Assembly: GCA_023678885.1 (NCBI GenBank)
Contig: CM043013.1
Location: 23,530,791 to 23,594,790, forward strand
Origin: Pogostemon cablin
Taxonomy: Eukaryota > Streptophyta > Magnoliopsida > Lamiales > Lamiaceae
Length of the DNA: 64,000 bases
Reading direction: 5' to 3'
Part shown: positions 1-10,299 of the stretch, in pieces
Layout of the letters: every line of letters begins with the position of its first letter
Numbering within the stretch: the stretch's first letter is position 1
Notes under the pieces: model-generated
What the model was told of the DNA's origin: nothing
Seen by the model: the letters and a program-made list of their open reading frames with translations, nothing else
Database searches by the model: none
Program-made: the position numbers and the translations under genes

Positions 1-215
1 GCTCAATATTTACCACTACTTAATAGTAAGAGTCTACATAGCATGTTTCTTGATTTTCATACTACTAAAAAGAGCATATGTAGAAATTGAGGGATTATAT
101 TATATACAATGCAAGTTAAGATAAATTTTAAGTCAAGATATACTTAATTTTATAAAAACGCACGAGTATATTCATAATTATGTTATGTTCAAAAAAATAA
201 AACCTAAATAAACAC
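1..215. repeat. AT-rich intergenic DNA with a diverged dispersed repeat
   Basis: No gene is visible. A stretch around 55-180 (ending in a shared AAGTCAAGATATACTTA block) reappears in diverged form near 1835-1860, and parts of it occur again around 1675-1800. This suggests an old dispersed or locally duplicated repeat. Ends and family are not recognisable. Confidence 0.4.
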
Positions 216-880
216 TAGGGATGATAACATGACAAATATTTTCAGATAACTGATTTACCCAAACCCAAAAAAAATGAGTACGGGTAGTTCAAAAAATTAT
301 CATTAGAATTTGAAATGTGTACGTGTATGAATCAGGTATCCACAAATATTAAAATTATGCAAAATATTTTATCTATATTATATAATATGTTATGAAATAA
401 TTATATAATTAATTAATAGTTATAATTTTTATTTGATAATATTAAAAATAATAAAGTTCATATTATATTTAATTTACACCTAATTAATAATAATATAATT
501 TTTATTAAAATATTATTTTTAACACTAAAAAATATATACGTATAAAAATTAATTAATACATTAATTTAAACACTAAAAAATATAAATACATTATTAATAT
601 ATATATTAATAGTTATAATTTTTATTTAATTATATTTATTTTAAATATAAATATTTTTCTAAAATAAATTAGTATTAATGTGTATGTGTAATCTACGAGT
701 ATTGATAAACGAGTTTGGGACGGGTATGACTATCATAATATTTTTTTAATGAAATGGGGATATGACTATCATAATATTTTTTTTAATGAATTGGGTATGA
801 ATATGAGTATTTTATATTTAAATGGATACGAGTACGTACGGATACCCCTATAGTGAATATCCTGCCCACTATCATCCCTA
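216..880. mobile_element. hAT-like non-autonomous element with TAGGGATGAT termini
   Basis: The left end reads TAGGGATGATAACATG and the right end is its imperfect inverse (CCCACTATCATCCCTA). Repeated GGGTA/ACGGGTA motifs near both ends resemble subterminal repeats of plant hAT elements. The interior is very AT-rich and has no coding potential. The 8-bp flanks do not match convincingly, so the target duplication is decayed or the boundary is a few bases off. Confidence 0.55.
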
Positions 881-1249
881 ACAACTATCGATTGTACATT
901 AAAATATTATATCTCTCAAACTAATATATATCACAATAGTATATATATTCTTTAATTTGATTTGATTACTTGGTATTACAAATACTTGGTTTGAGAAATT
1001 AATCATTGATTTGATTAAAATTAATTTATGAGAAATATATATAAAAGGTTATAGAAAAATCTCTTATAATATAATTAATTGAAATACCTATAATCAAATT
1101 ATGCCTAGGTTTAAATTTAATTTTTAGGAGATTTATAAAAATATATGCGTGGAGGATTTCATTTTTAAAAAATATAATAACAATTTTAAGTGAACGATCT
1201 ATTAAATTTTTATTTTTTAAATTTATTAATAGAATTTGTGTAAATAATA
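881..1249. other. AT-rich intergenic sequence without recognisable features
   Basis: No reading frame, repeat family or regulatory pattern can be recognised here. It is A/T-dominated spacer between the hAT-like element and the Stowaway MITE. Confidence 0.5.
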
Positions 1250-1452
1250 CTCCCTCCGGCCACTTAGAAGGTAATCATTTGCTTTTTGCACGTGGATTAA
1301 GGAGTATTATTATTATATGTGTACTGAGTAGTTGTATTAAAGGAAAATAGTGGGTCATGTAGTGTACTTTCTTACTAAATATGAAATATGGATACCTTTG
1401 AAATGGACGCCCAAAATAGTAAAACTGATACCTTGTAAGTAGCCGGAGGGAG
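1250..1452. mobile_element. Stowaway-like (Tc1/mariner) MITE
   Basis: Terminal inverted repeats begin CTCCCTCCGGCCACTTA on the left and are mirrored by TAAGTAGCCGGAGGGAG on the right. A TA dinucleotide flanks both ends (1248-1249 and 1453-1454), the Stowaway target duplication. The element is 203 bp and non-coding. Confidence 0.85.
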
Positions 1453-1993
1453 TATTTTTTTATAGAAATGAAAACGAGAAATAATTATATTACATATGAG
1501 TAATAATTCTTTCACCGGTCTCAATATCGATTCGTTTCACACTTCGGATAACATTAACCAATCATACGATGCAATACAATAATAATTTTAATATCTACTT
1601 ATATATGCCCCACACTTTTTGCCAATATTTTCTTTCATTATATATTTAAAATATATTATTCCTTATCTTCTTATTGTTAAAAGAAACATACGTAGCATGA
1701 ATGAGGGATTAATATTTGCATTATATTTTTTCGTTATATATATTTAAATGTACAGTTTGATCTTCTTACTGCTAAAAATAATATACGTTGCATGAAAGTG
1801 ATTTTATTATATAATATTCAAATTCAGATAAAATTTAAGTCAAGATATACTTATATTTTATAAAAACACGTGACCGTTCAACGTATGAGGCGGGTATTAC
1901 TAGGCTTCTCCTCGGGTAGAGATAGAATGGTTTATCTAAAAGACATGATTTAGGCTTCTCTTTTAAGTTTAAATAATATTGAAATCCTTTATT
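1453..1993. other. AT-rich region, probably the body of a small Helitron
   Basis: No gene is visible. The region precedes a clear Helitron 3' terminus at 1994-2022, so at least its right part probably belongs to that element. I cannot place the 5' TC terminus. It also holds the diverged repeat shared with the start of the window. Confidence 0.4.
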
Positions 1994-2022
1994 CCGTGCA
2001 ACGCACGGATTCAAATGCTAGT
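1994..2022 (+). mobile_element. Helitron 3' terminus (hairpin followed by CTAGT)
   Basis: A 6-bp stem CCGTGC/GCACGG with an AAC loop (1994-2008) is followed nine bases later by CTAG at 2018-2021 and a T. This is the canonical 3' end of rolling-circle Helitrons: a short GC hairpin, a 9-12 nt spacer, then CTRR inserted before T. No replication or helicase protein is nearby, so the element is non-autonomous. Confidence 0.75.
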
Positions 2023-3560
2023 TAGGTAAAATTAAAAGTTAAAATAAAGAGTGTTGGAGTGAAGTTTTAGTAGATTACTCTTCTAAGTTTAACATTTTTT
2101 TAATTTGAAGAGCCTTTAGGAAATGCTCTTATATCCCACCTTCAAAGTAAACATTCTATAAACTCCATTTTATTATATTTTACAATGTGACGGTGCTAGA
2201 AATCATTTCCAGCTTAGATGAACGAACACTGCATTTTGGAGGATTAAGTAATAATTTTAAATAATAAATAAATTATAAAGTATATTACATATATTAAAAT
2301 TAATCACAATTTTTAAAGGGAAAAGCCCCTGGTGAGATCATAATTATGTGAGATTGGTTGACTCATTATTAAAGTATGATTGTTATATAAATAAAATATG
2401 TTAATTCCTAGTTAAATAATACCTTTTTAAAGTATGACGAATAATGAATTAAAGTATTAATTTAAAATATAGTATGATTACCCGTCTCACAAGATAACAC
2501 CTAATTTTAAATTAAGATGTATTTTTGGGAGGGGCTCATCAAGTGTCACTAAAAATTAATAATAACATTTTAATTTTACGGATTATTTTAAATATTAAAA
2601 ATTCCCATACATGAGTATAGATATTATAATGGTGTGACTAATAATATATTATTGATCTACATATAAAATTTATTATGTGGGGCTAAAAAAATCACATATG
2701 ATTATATGACATTTTATTAGACAAAAATAATTAATTATTAGAAAATATAAATTAAAAACTATATTACTAAGAAAATATTATTAAAATTCTAACGTCCATA
2801 CAAAAATAAATTTTACCCACAATATGGTGAATTCGTAAAACCCAAATTTCTTATAGTTTTAGCCCATTCATATCTCTTGCTTTAGACATTGACATACACT
2901 TGTTGGAATGAGAGGTTCTGAGTTATAAGATTTTAATAAAGAATCATTATATAAAACCTTATCTTAGCATAAATGAAGAAGTAAAACAATCTAAACAAGA
3001 TGTTCTTGTATAATTTTTCAATCTTAAATCTTTATTACTTATATATATACATATTACTCCATCATATTCACTTTTATTTCACTAGTCGATCCACAAAAGT
3101 TTTTCTTTCAAAGTCAAAACATCTATCTCATATATATCATTTTTTTTAACAAAAAAAAAATCTTATTCAGGATAAATGACTTTTTTAATAAAATATCGTT
3201 ATTTCAAATTTTTTTAATAAATTGCTGTTAGTAGAGGTGACTTCACTTATGTGACATGGTGGCAGTGTGGAGAACATTTAATAGTGAAGTTGGCGGGGCA
3301 ACTTTGAATAGTGAATTTTCAACATCTTTTATTTTTAATAGTGAAGTTGCCTCGGACAAGGCTAACTTTTGAATCATTCATCACTTTAATAAGCTACTGC
3401 TGTTGGCTTTCCTGACAGATTCTCGTACCACATGCATCCATAAATATCTCACAAAAAAAAACACTTCTGCCATCATACTATTTCACGACTCCTGCCTTTT
3501 GTAAAAATTAAATTCATTACTGTTGTTTTTTGTTCACTTTCAATAATAGAGTTTGTATAA
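2023..3560. other. AT-rich intergenic sequence with one weak MITE-like remnant
   Basis: No credible gene. Around 2335-2500 there are elements of the GAGAC/TTAAAGTATG MITE family seen later in the window (ATTAAAGTATGATTG, and CCGTCTCACAAGA at the right), in decayed form. The rest is A/T-rich. A TTTAATAGTGAAGTTG motif recurs near 3278-3350. Confidence 0.4.
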
Positions 3561-3728
3561 GACTACCCTCATTCACAACTCACAACAACCCAACCCAACA
3601 ATATAATATTCATTTCTCTCTCATCCATATATACAACCCACAACCCAACCCAATCTCAACTTTTTTATACTCCATCAACAACCCAACTCAACCTACTTTT
3701 TTAATAAAATATTCATTTCTCTCTCATC

Positions 3729-3764
<36 letters not shown>

Positions 3765-4005
3765 ATATAATTATTTATTATCATATTGAGATTTTTTAAT
3801 ACTTATATTAAAAATTAAAATAATCTCATAGTATATTAAAAAATATTTAATTCCGTAATTATAGTAAAAAAATTCTCTTGAAAACACACAAAATAACAAT
3901 ATTAAAATTACAATAATCATATAAAAATTACATAATTGAGATACAAAAAAAATAAAATTACATGAAATATAAAATCATAAAAATAAAAGGTACAAATCAT
4001 TACAA

Positions 4006-5268
4006 TCAATTGTCATTACCAAATTTTTGCCATATATGCTCAATCAAGTCATTCTTAAGAGCATTATGAGCTTCTCTATTGCGAAGTTGTGCCCTATTAG
4101 TCATATAAGTGGACAAGCTTGCAATGCGTATGGTAGAGTATGACAAATTGTGATCATCTACATCATGTACTCCACTTGTGCTTTCTTGTCGGTTTAGAGG
4201 CCCATCCCTAATAAATTCGCTGGGATCATAATAGTTTTGATATGTATGTCGTTCATCCTCTACAATCATATTGTGCATGATGATACAAGCCATCATAATT
4301 TTACCCATCTGAAGTTTATCCCAAACAAGACATGGGCGTCTAAGAAATGCGAAACGAGCTTGTAGAACTCCAAATGCGCGCTCTACATCTTTTCTCACAG
4401 CCTCTTGGTGTTGAGCAAACAACTTATGTTTTTGGAGTTGTGGAGCAGAAATTGACTTAACAAATACAGCCCATGAAGGATATATGCCATCAGTAAGATA
4501 ATATGCTTTATCAAATTCGTGGCCATTCACAACATAATTAACTCTTGGTGCTCGACCCTCTAACACATCATTAAAAACTGGAGAACGATGGAGTACATTA
4601 ATATCATTGTACGTACCTGGTGTTCCAAAGAATGCATGTCATATCCATAAGTCATATGATGCAACAGCTTCTAAAATGATTGTTGGCTTCCCACTTCTTC
4701 CTGCATATTGTCCAGCCCATGCAGTTGGACAATTTTTCCATTCCCAATGCATGCAATCAATACTGCCTATCATGCCTGGGAATCCACGTTGTTCCCCGAC
4801 GTAGAGTAATCTAGACAAATCTTGTTCATTAGGCCTTCTAAGATACTCATCACCGAAACAAGAAATAACACCATCTACAAATTTTATGAGAGCTTCCCTT
4901 GCCATAATTGCACTCATTCGCAAGTATTCATCAACAGCATCAGTTGATGTACCATACGCCAACACCCTCATAGCTCCAGTATATTTTTGTAATGTTGAAA
5001 TCCCTCGTCTGCCTGTGGCATCAAGTCTTTGTTGAAAATATTCATCATTGGAAGCAACAGCCTCCACTATACGAAGAAACAATAATTTTTTCATGCGAAA
5101 CCTGCGTCCAAAAACTTCAGGAGGATAGGTTGGTCTGTCGATAAAATAGTCATTCATCAAACGCTCCTCACCAAGTTCACGTTCTCTATCAATATATCGT
5201 CGTCTAGCTCTAGGAGTGTGATTTTTCACAATCATATTAGGATTGTTTAAGATCACATCCTCAATCAT
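4006..5268 (-). pseudogene. Harbinger-type DDE transposase with a single in-frame stop
   Basis: This encodes the endonuclease that cuts and re-inserts PIF/Harbinger elements (HARBI1-like, DDE_Tnp_4/plant transposon protein family). One frame runs through the whole span and is interrupted only by a TGA at 4639-4641, just after residue 209. The catalytic acidic residues are recognisable in family context: Asp171 in GSIDCMHWEWKNCP before the stop, the Asp of TYNDIN and the Glu of VERAFGVLQARF after it. The family usually has Trp where the stop lies, so a TGG-to-TGA change is likely. The chosen start is the first ATG in frame. Frame remains open upstream as far as a stop near 5425, so a small 5' exon is possible. 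Total length (~419 codons) is normal. Confidence 0.85.
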
Positions 5269-5443
5269 CTTATCAATTTGATGATTGCTTTGAACAACTC
5301 GATTTTTCCATTCATCAAATTCTGAAAAATTGATAGAACCAGAACTTGAATCTGAATCTACATTTGAATTTTCATTGAATGACTTTTTTGCAGTTGAGGA
5401 AAAAAATTTGTGTATAACTTATGAACAATTTCAACAAGTATAT

Positions 5444-5940
5444 ATAGAAAAATTATTCAAAGATAGCATGTGAAAGCTATCTTTTTGTCATGAGCATGCA
5501 TGTGCCTAAAGCTATTGCTGCAGGTTGAATAATGACATTTGAACAACCAATTTGAACAACCCACGTGAATAAAGTATGGCATATGATAATTGAATATAAA
5601 AGTGACAAATGCATGTGAATAAAGTAAAAAAAGTGACAAATGAAAGACAAAAGTTGACAACTCATTTCATTGATTAAAATTACATGAAATTAATATAGAA
5701 AAATAATTCAAAGATAGAATGTGAAAGCTATCTTTTTGTCATGACCAAGCATGTGCCTATCACTGCAGCTTGAATAGTGGCATTTGAACAATCAATTTGA
5801 ACAACCCACGTGAATAAAGTATGAGATATGACAAGTAAAATATAAAAGTGACAATTGCATATGAATAAAATAAGAAAAGAGACAAATGAAAGACAAAAGT
5901 TGACAACTCATTTAATTGATTAAAAGTACATGAAATTAAT
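5444..5940. repeat. Tandem ~250 bp duplication inside Harbinger A
   Basis: Two head-to-tail units, about 5444-5694 and 5695-5940, share an ordered series of blocks: AAAGATAG, GAAAGCTATCTTTTTGTCAT, CAACCCACGTGAATAAAGTA, GACAAAAGTTGACAACTCAT, and ACATGAAATTAAT. They differ by scattered substitutions and small indels. The pair sits in the spacer between the transposase and ORF1 and does not code. Confidence 0.85.
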
Positions 5941-6017
5941 TAAAAGGCTTAAATACATTTAAATTAAAATACATTAATTAAAACGTGATACTAAAAATAC
6001 ATGATAATAAGATAGAT

Positions 6018-7068
6018 TTACTGTCCAAATACAATTGCCATTAATTTGCGTTTCATTTCTTCATCTTCTGGTGATAAGTAATCTTTAGCAAGCAATGTAT
6101 TCAGCATAAGTTCTTTCATCCTCATTTGATTCCTCTGTAACTTCTGTCGTTCCAATTCCATTTTTTCTTTTCCCAAAATTTTCATTACTTCAACTTCATT
6201 GTCTCTAGTGAGCCTCAATGCACGAATTTCAGCAGCAACTTCATTTGTAGCAAAAGATTGTGAGGCTTTACCTTTTTCTTTTTTTTTTTGCCTTATCTCT
6301 ACCACTAGGACGAGCAATGGTTGAACATCCACTACTTGGAGTCTCAGGATTTTTGGGAACAGAATACTCCCAATCTTCACTTGTTTTGACTCTTTTGGAA
6401 CTTCCACCACTTTCGTCATTGTCCTCCTCATGTTCAGGTCGGAAACGTGTTGAGTCAGGATCTAATTTCAGCTCCCATTTTGGATGTTTACACATAACTT
6501 CATTAAATACAATTAAATCAGTAAACTTAGTACCACTTGCTTTATAAATTGTATGAGCTTCTTTCTCGATATCTTTCTGGCTCATTCTGCTCCTTTTTCG
6601 AGTATGTGCTTCCTTGCAAGCTGCAATCCACTTGTTTGCACTTTCATTGATTCGTTTGAAGCGACCTTTCAACATATCCATAGTTCTTTCCTTCATATCT
6701 TCAAGATTTTCTGCTCGAGTTTCATGAAACATCTGATGAACTTTTCTCCATAGTGAAGTACCCTTTTGATTTTTTCCATGCACTCCATCTTCACTAACGA
6801 AACACCAAGATGACATAAGAGCAATATCTTCTTTCACACACCAATTGCCCTTTGGGATGAGATTTGTTTATTGAACATTATTGAATAAATTTCGAGAAAT
6901 ATTTTGTGATGCTTGAACTTGTTCGGAAATTGAAGTTTGATTGAGATTTGGAGAAAATTGAGAGCTTTGATGATATTGAGAGTTTTGGTAGCTTCCAAAA
7001 TTAATAAAATCATCAAAGGTTGAAAAATTTTGCGAGTTAGGATAGAAATTTGTATTGTTTGGATCCAT
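6018..7068 (-). pseudogene. Harbinger ORF1 (Myb/SANT-like, NAM-associated) with a stop and a frameshift
   Basis: This is the DNA-binding partner protein of PIF/Harbinger transposons, thought to help the transposase recognise the element and reach the nucleus. The N-terminus (from 7068) is Asn/Gln/Ser-rich and low in complexity. It is cut by a TAA at about 6868-6870, after which the same frame continues into a Myb-like domain (NWCVKEDIALMSSW). A NAM-associated region follows, with a Lys/Arg-rich block ending in an A-rich tract near 6285-6295. A frameshift in that homopolymer moves the reading to a C-terminal Glu/Lys-rich coiled-coil-like tail ending at 6018. It lies upstream of the transposase on the same strand, as expected. 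Confidence 0.75.
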
Positions 7069-7467
7069 GAGAAATGATAAAAAAAATAAAGAAACTCAAA
7101 AGAAAGAAAGAGGATATAATTTGAGATGGAGAGGAGAGAGTGTTTTCTTTTTGTGGTTCATAGTATGTCAATATTATACTCTATTTATAGAGAAAAAAAA
7201 TTTTGATTATTTTTTTTTTGAATAATTTAGATATGAATTATTGAAAATCTAAATTTTATCTTAAAAAATAAATAAGGACCAATGATAATGTGACATGTGT
7301 CACTATTAGATTAGCTTTTGGATGGGTTGAGATAAAGTGGTGTGGGTCGTGTCAGAAAATATTTTTCAACCGGTTAGCTTATAAAATTTCATTTTCAATT
7401 TTCTTTTTTTTATTGTTGTTTGTCGTATGTGTACGACCCCCAGCACAGGTTGCCAATGGGGGTAGTT

Positions 7468-8145
7468 TAAAGAAATATAAAGAAGAAGAAAGCATAGCAA
7501 CGTGAACAACAAAGGAATCCATGATTGAGTTTTATATCTTCTCTCTAATTTTTTTTTTAAAATAAATTCTTCTTCAATTATTTTATTTATAAAATGGTCA
7601 TTTGACATTTCGATGATGTTTCGAGACGACTATTAGCATCTCGTTATACACAATCTATCCTGATTATTTTAAGGTAAATTGTTGTATTTAATTTTTAAAT
7701 AATGTCTAATATTTCATTATTTGCTTCATCGGTACTCATTATGTTATTTTGTTGAGTTCACATGTAGTTTCACAATAGTAGCAAATTTTAATTTTAGAGT
7801 TTATTGCATTAAAATACACGACTTACTCATCTTTTATCAATTTAATCACGAATTTTTTTATATAAAAAATACATGATAATTTTCCTTTTGTTTCGATTTA
7901 ATCACAAACTTTCTCTATATCAATTAAAATAAATGATTATTTTATATTTTTTCAATTTAATCAAGATATTTTTAAATCAAATATATATTTTTTTCCATTT
8001 AATTTGAATTTTTAGGAACTTAATTAATACATCAATATTTAAAATATAATAAGTAAATTACCTATCAAATGAAAATTTATAGTACAATATTAATCACACT
8101 AATATATACTGTATATAATATGAATTATTTATGATTAATTACAGT
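7468..8145. other. AT-rich spacer with degenerate short repeats
   Basis: No gene is recognised. Between about 7805 and 7975 a degenerate ~60-bp unit built on CAATTTAATCACGAA recurs two to three times. This looks like an eroded transposon end, but I cannot assign it. The right edge is where LINE-type coding sequence begins. Confidence 0.35.
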
Positions 8146-8794
8146 ATTAAAAATCAAGATCAAGAATCGCTTCTTGCTAAGACTCTTAAAACTCGTTACT
8201 ATCCTAGTGAAAATTTTTGTAGCGCCAAAATTGGCTATAATTCTAGCTACACGTGGCGAAGCATTCTTGCTGGCAGAGAAGTTTTAGAGAAAGGACTGAT
8301 GTGGATCATTGGTGATGGGAGAACGATTAATGTGTGGAAAGATCCATGGATTGCTGATGGGCCAAACTCACGCATCATTTCGGACAGGGGCGAGCGGCCA
8401 GATAGCATGAAGGTGCATGAGCTTCTTTTGGAGGATGGCAGTACATGGAACACCAATATACTATTGGACACCTGCTCTTATGAGGATGTTACACGTATTT
8501 TTAAAATCTTGCTTCGAATAATTTCCTCCCCAGATTACTTAGCTTGGAAGCATAACAAGAATGTCCTTTACTCTGTTAAATCTGGTTACTCCACGACCAT
8601 GGAGTGTCTCCATCAGGCTGGTGATAATAGGAAAACATGGGAGAAGGCATGGAAGGTTGATATTACTCCGAAAATACAAGTTTTTCTATGGCGATGTCTA
8701 AGGGGTATCCTACCAGTGAGTATCAACCTTATTAGTAGATATATTGATGTTGATCCGATGTGCCACCGCTGCAATGGGGATATTGAGACAGAAG
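8146..8794 (+). pseudogene. LINE reverse transcriptase C-terminal region, upstream part
   Basis: This is the 3' part of a plant L1-like non-LTR retrotransposon ORF2. The frame holds the region after the reverse transcriptase (WIIGDGRTINVWKDPWI) and the start of the zf-RVT zinc-binding domain (WKHNKNVLYSVKSGY..., FLWRCLRGILPV, CHRCNGDIETE). Homology begins abruptly near 8146, so this copy is 5'-truncated. The frame is cut at 8794 by the copia insertion and resumes at 16737 in the same frame. Upstream endonuclease and RT catalytic parts are absent. Confidence 0.8.
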
Positions 8795-10188
8795 TGTTGG
8801 CTTTCGATCATTTGGTTAACATGAACCGTTAGGGTTTCATACGTTTCTAATCCAGCAGAAGTAAAAAAATAAAGAAACGTATTACCTTTCACTAGGGTAT
8901 GTTGAAGAAAATGAATTATCATCGGCAGCCTGCGCAGCCTCACCATTTTGGGCATAACTCTCTCAGCTAATCTCCGATTTGAGTGATCTATACGCCAAAA
9001 TGATCCTCTCTTCAGTGACTTTCCAACGATGTATCACACGTTTAGTTGTGAGTTCTGTACGAATTTAGAAAAATCATGTAAGTTGACAGAAAATAGCATC
9101 AAACAACCTTCCGGTCGTCTGCTGTATTCCCAAGTTCAATCTCGACGTCGTGTGGGCGACGATCTTTAAGATCTTCTCAATCTGCTGTTCTCTCACCCAC
9201 CTCACAGTGTTAGGTGTGAATTATCAATTGATTAGAATTTTTGGACAATTGAGATGACTTATATATGGGCTACAGCAGGGACCAGGATGAGAAATTAGAG
9301 TTGGGCCTCCATTGGGCTTAAGTATCCAAGCTTAGCCCAAAGCTTATACTTAAGTCCAATAATAATAATATATACCACTAAAATATTATTACTGCACTAC
9401 CGTTCTAATCCCATAATTACGTTATGGGCTCCTTCTTATTATGAGCCCGTTAGTCTCCCCATATTTAAGATATACAATGCCCATTAATTAATTTAGTCAC
9501 TGACAACTCCATTAATTAATATCTCATTTGAGAGTAGTACCAATCAACTTCATTATCATGTCGGATTAAATCCCCCTACAGGGTTTACATGATAATCCTT
9601 ATGAGCTCCTCAAGGGGATATTATCAACCTATATCGGACACTGACTCCTTCCACAATCAACAGCACATCATAGAGACAGCACTATTTTCCAACTTACCGA
9701 GTTTGCTGATTTAATTACATGTAAATCTCACCCATTGATGAATCAAAGAAATACATACTGCCTTACCTGTCGAGGTTATTGTATAGGGATTAAGAGTACG
9801 AACATCCATAATAACTGAGATCAAGTTCTTCTATATAGATAGAACAAGTCGAACGATCTCAAGCGATCCTGCTCAATACACATAAGTGCACTAATGTGAT
9901 TTTATAGTCAAGACAAACTAATACCAAATCACACTACAATCATCCCGGTAGAGAGTCCCCGTCCATCTCAATTTGAGCATCTGTTTATACTTTAAAAGAA
10001 AATCAATAATATGATCTTCCGCGTGTTGTCGCACAATATATTATCTACAGTATAAAGTAAGTGGACTATTGCATCAGACATATAAATAAATTATAAGACG
10101 CAATCATTTGATCATATGATTCTCCTTTCAATAAATTTTCATAACATTGTCCATACAAAAAGCTAGACTTTTAGTATACAATCGAACA
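8795..10188 (-). repeat. 3' LTR of copia A
   Basis: This 1.39 kb LTR matches 15348-16731 along its length. By eye the match is weakest in the first few hundred bases and high elsewhere; identity was not computed. It starts TG and ends CA. Just inside it, at about 10189-10202, the minus strand reads TATAAGTGGGAGAT, the polypurine tract that primes plus-strand DNA synthesis. Confidence 0.92.
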
Positions 10189-10299
10189 ATCTCCCACTTA
10201 TACTAAAAGATTATGTTGTTATGTCTTCTGCCATACATCTGATTCCCACTCTCACTAAACGACCATCAAAAGTTTTTGCTTTAAAGTCCTTGTAAATGG

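Larger units (their letters stand above)
3561..7467 (-). mobile_element. PIF/Harbinger DNA transposon A, two-gene element
   Basis: The left end GACTACCCTCATTC and right end CAATGGGGGTAGTT form imperfect terminal inverted repeats. A TAA trinucleotide flanks both ends (3558-3560 and 7468-7470), the 3-bp target duplication of PIF/Harbinger. The 3.9 kb element holds both expected genes on the minus strand: a Myb/SANT-like ORF1 at the right and a DDE transposase at the left. Each gene has one or two lesions, so it is a recently disabled copy. A ~250 bp tandem duplication lies between the genes. Confidence 0.85.

Noticed and set aside
3530..3799. An 89-codon frame
   Set aside because: It crosses the left end of Harbinger A and reads through AT and CAACCC repeats; it is low complexity with no gene context.
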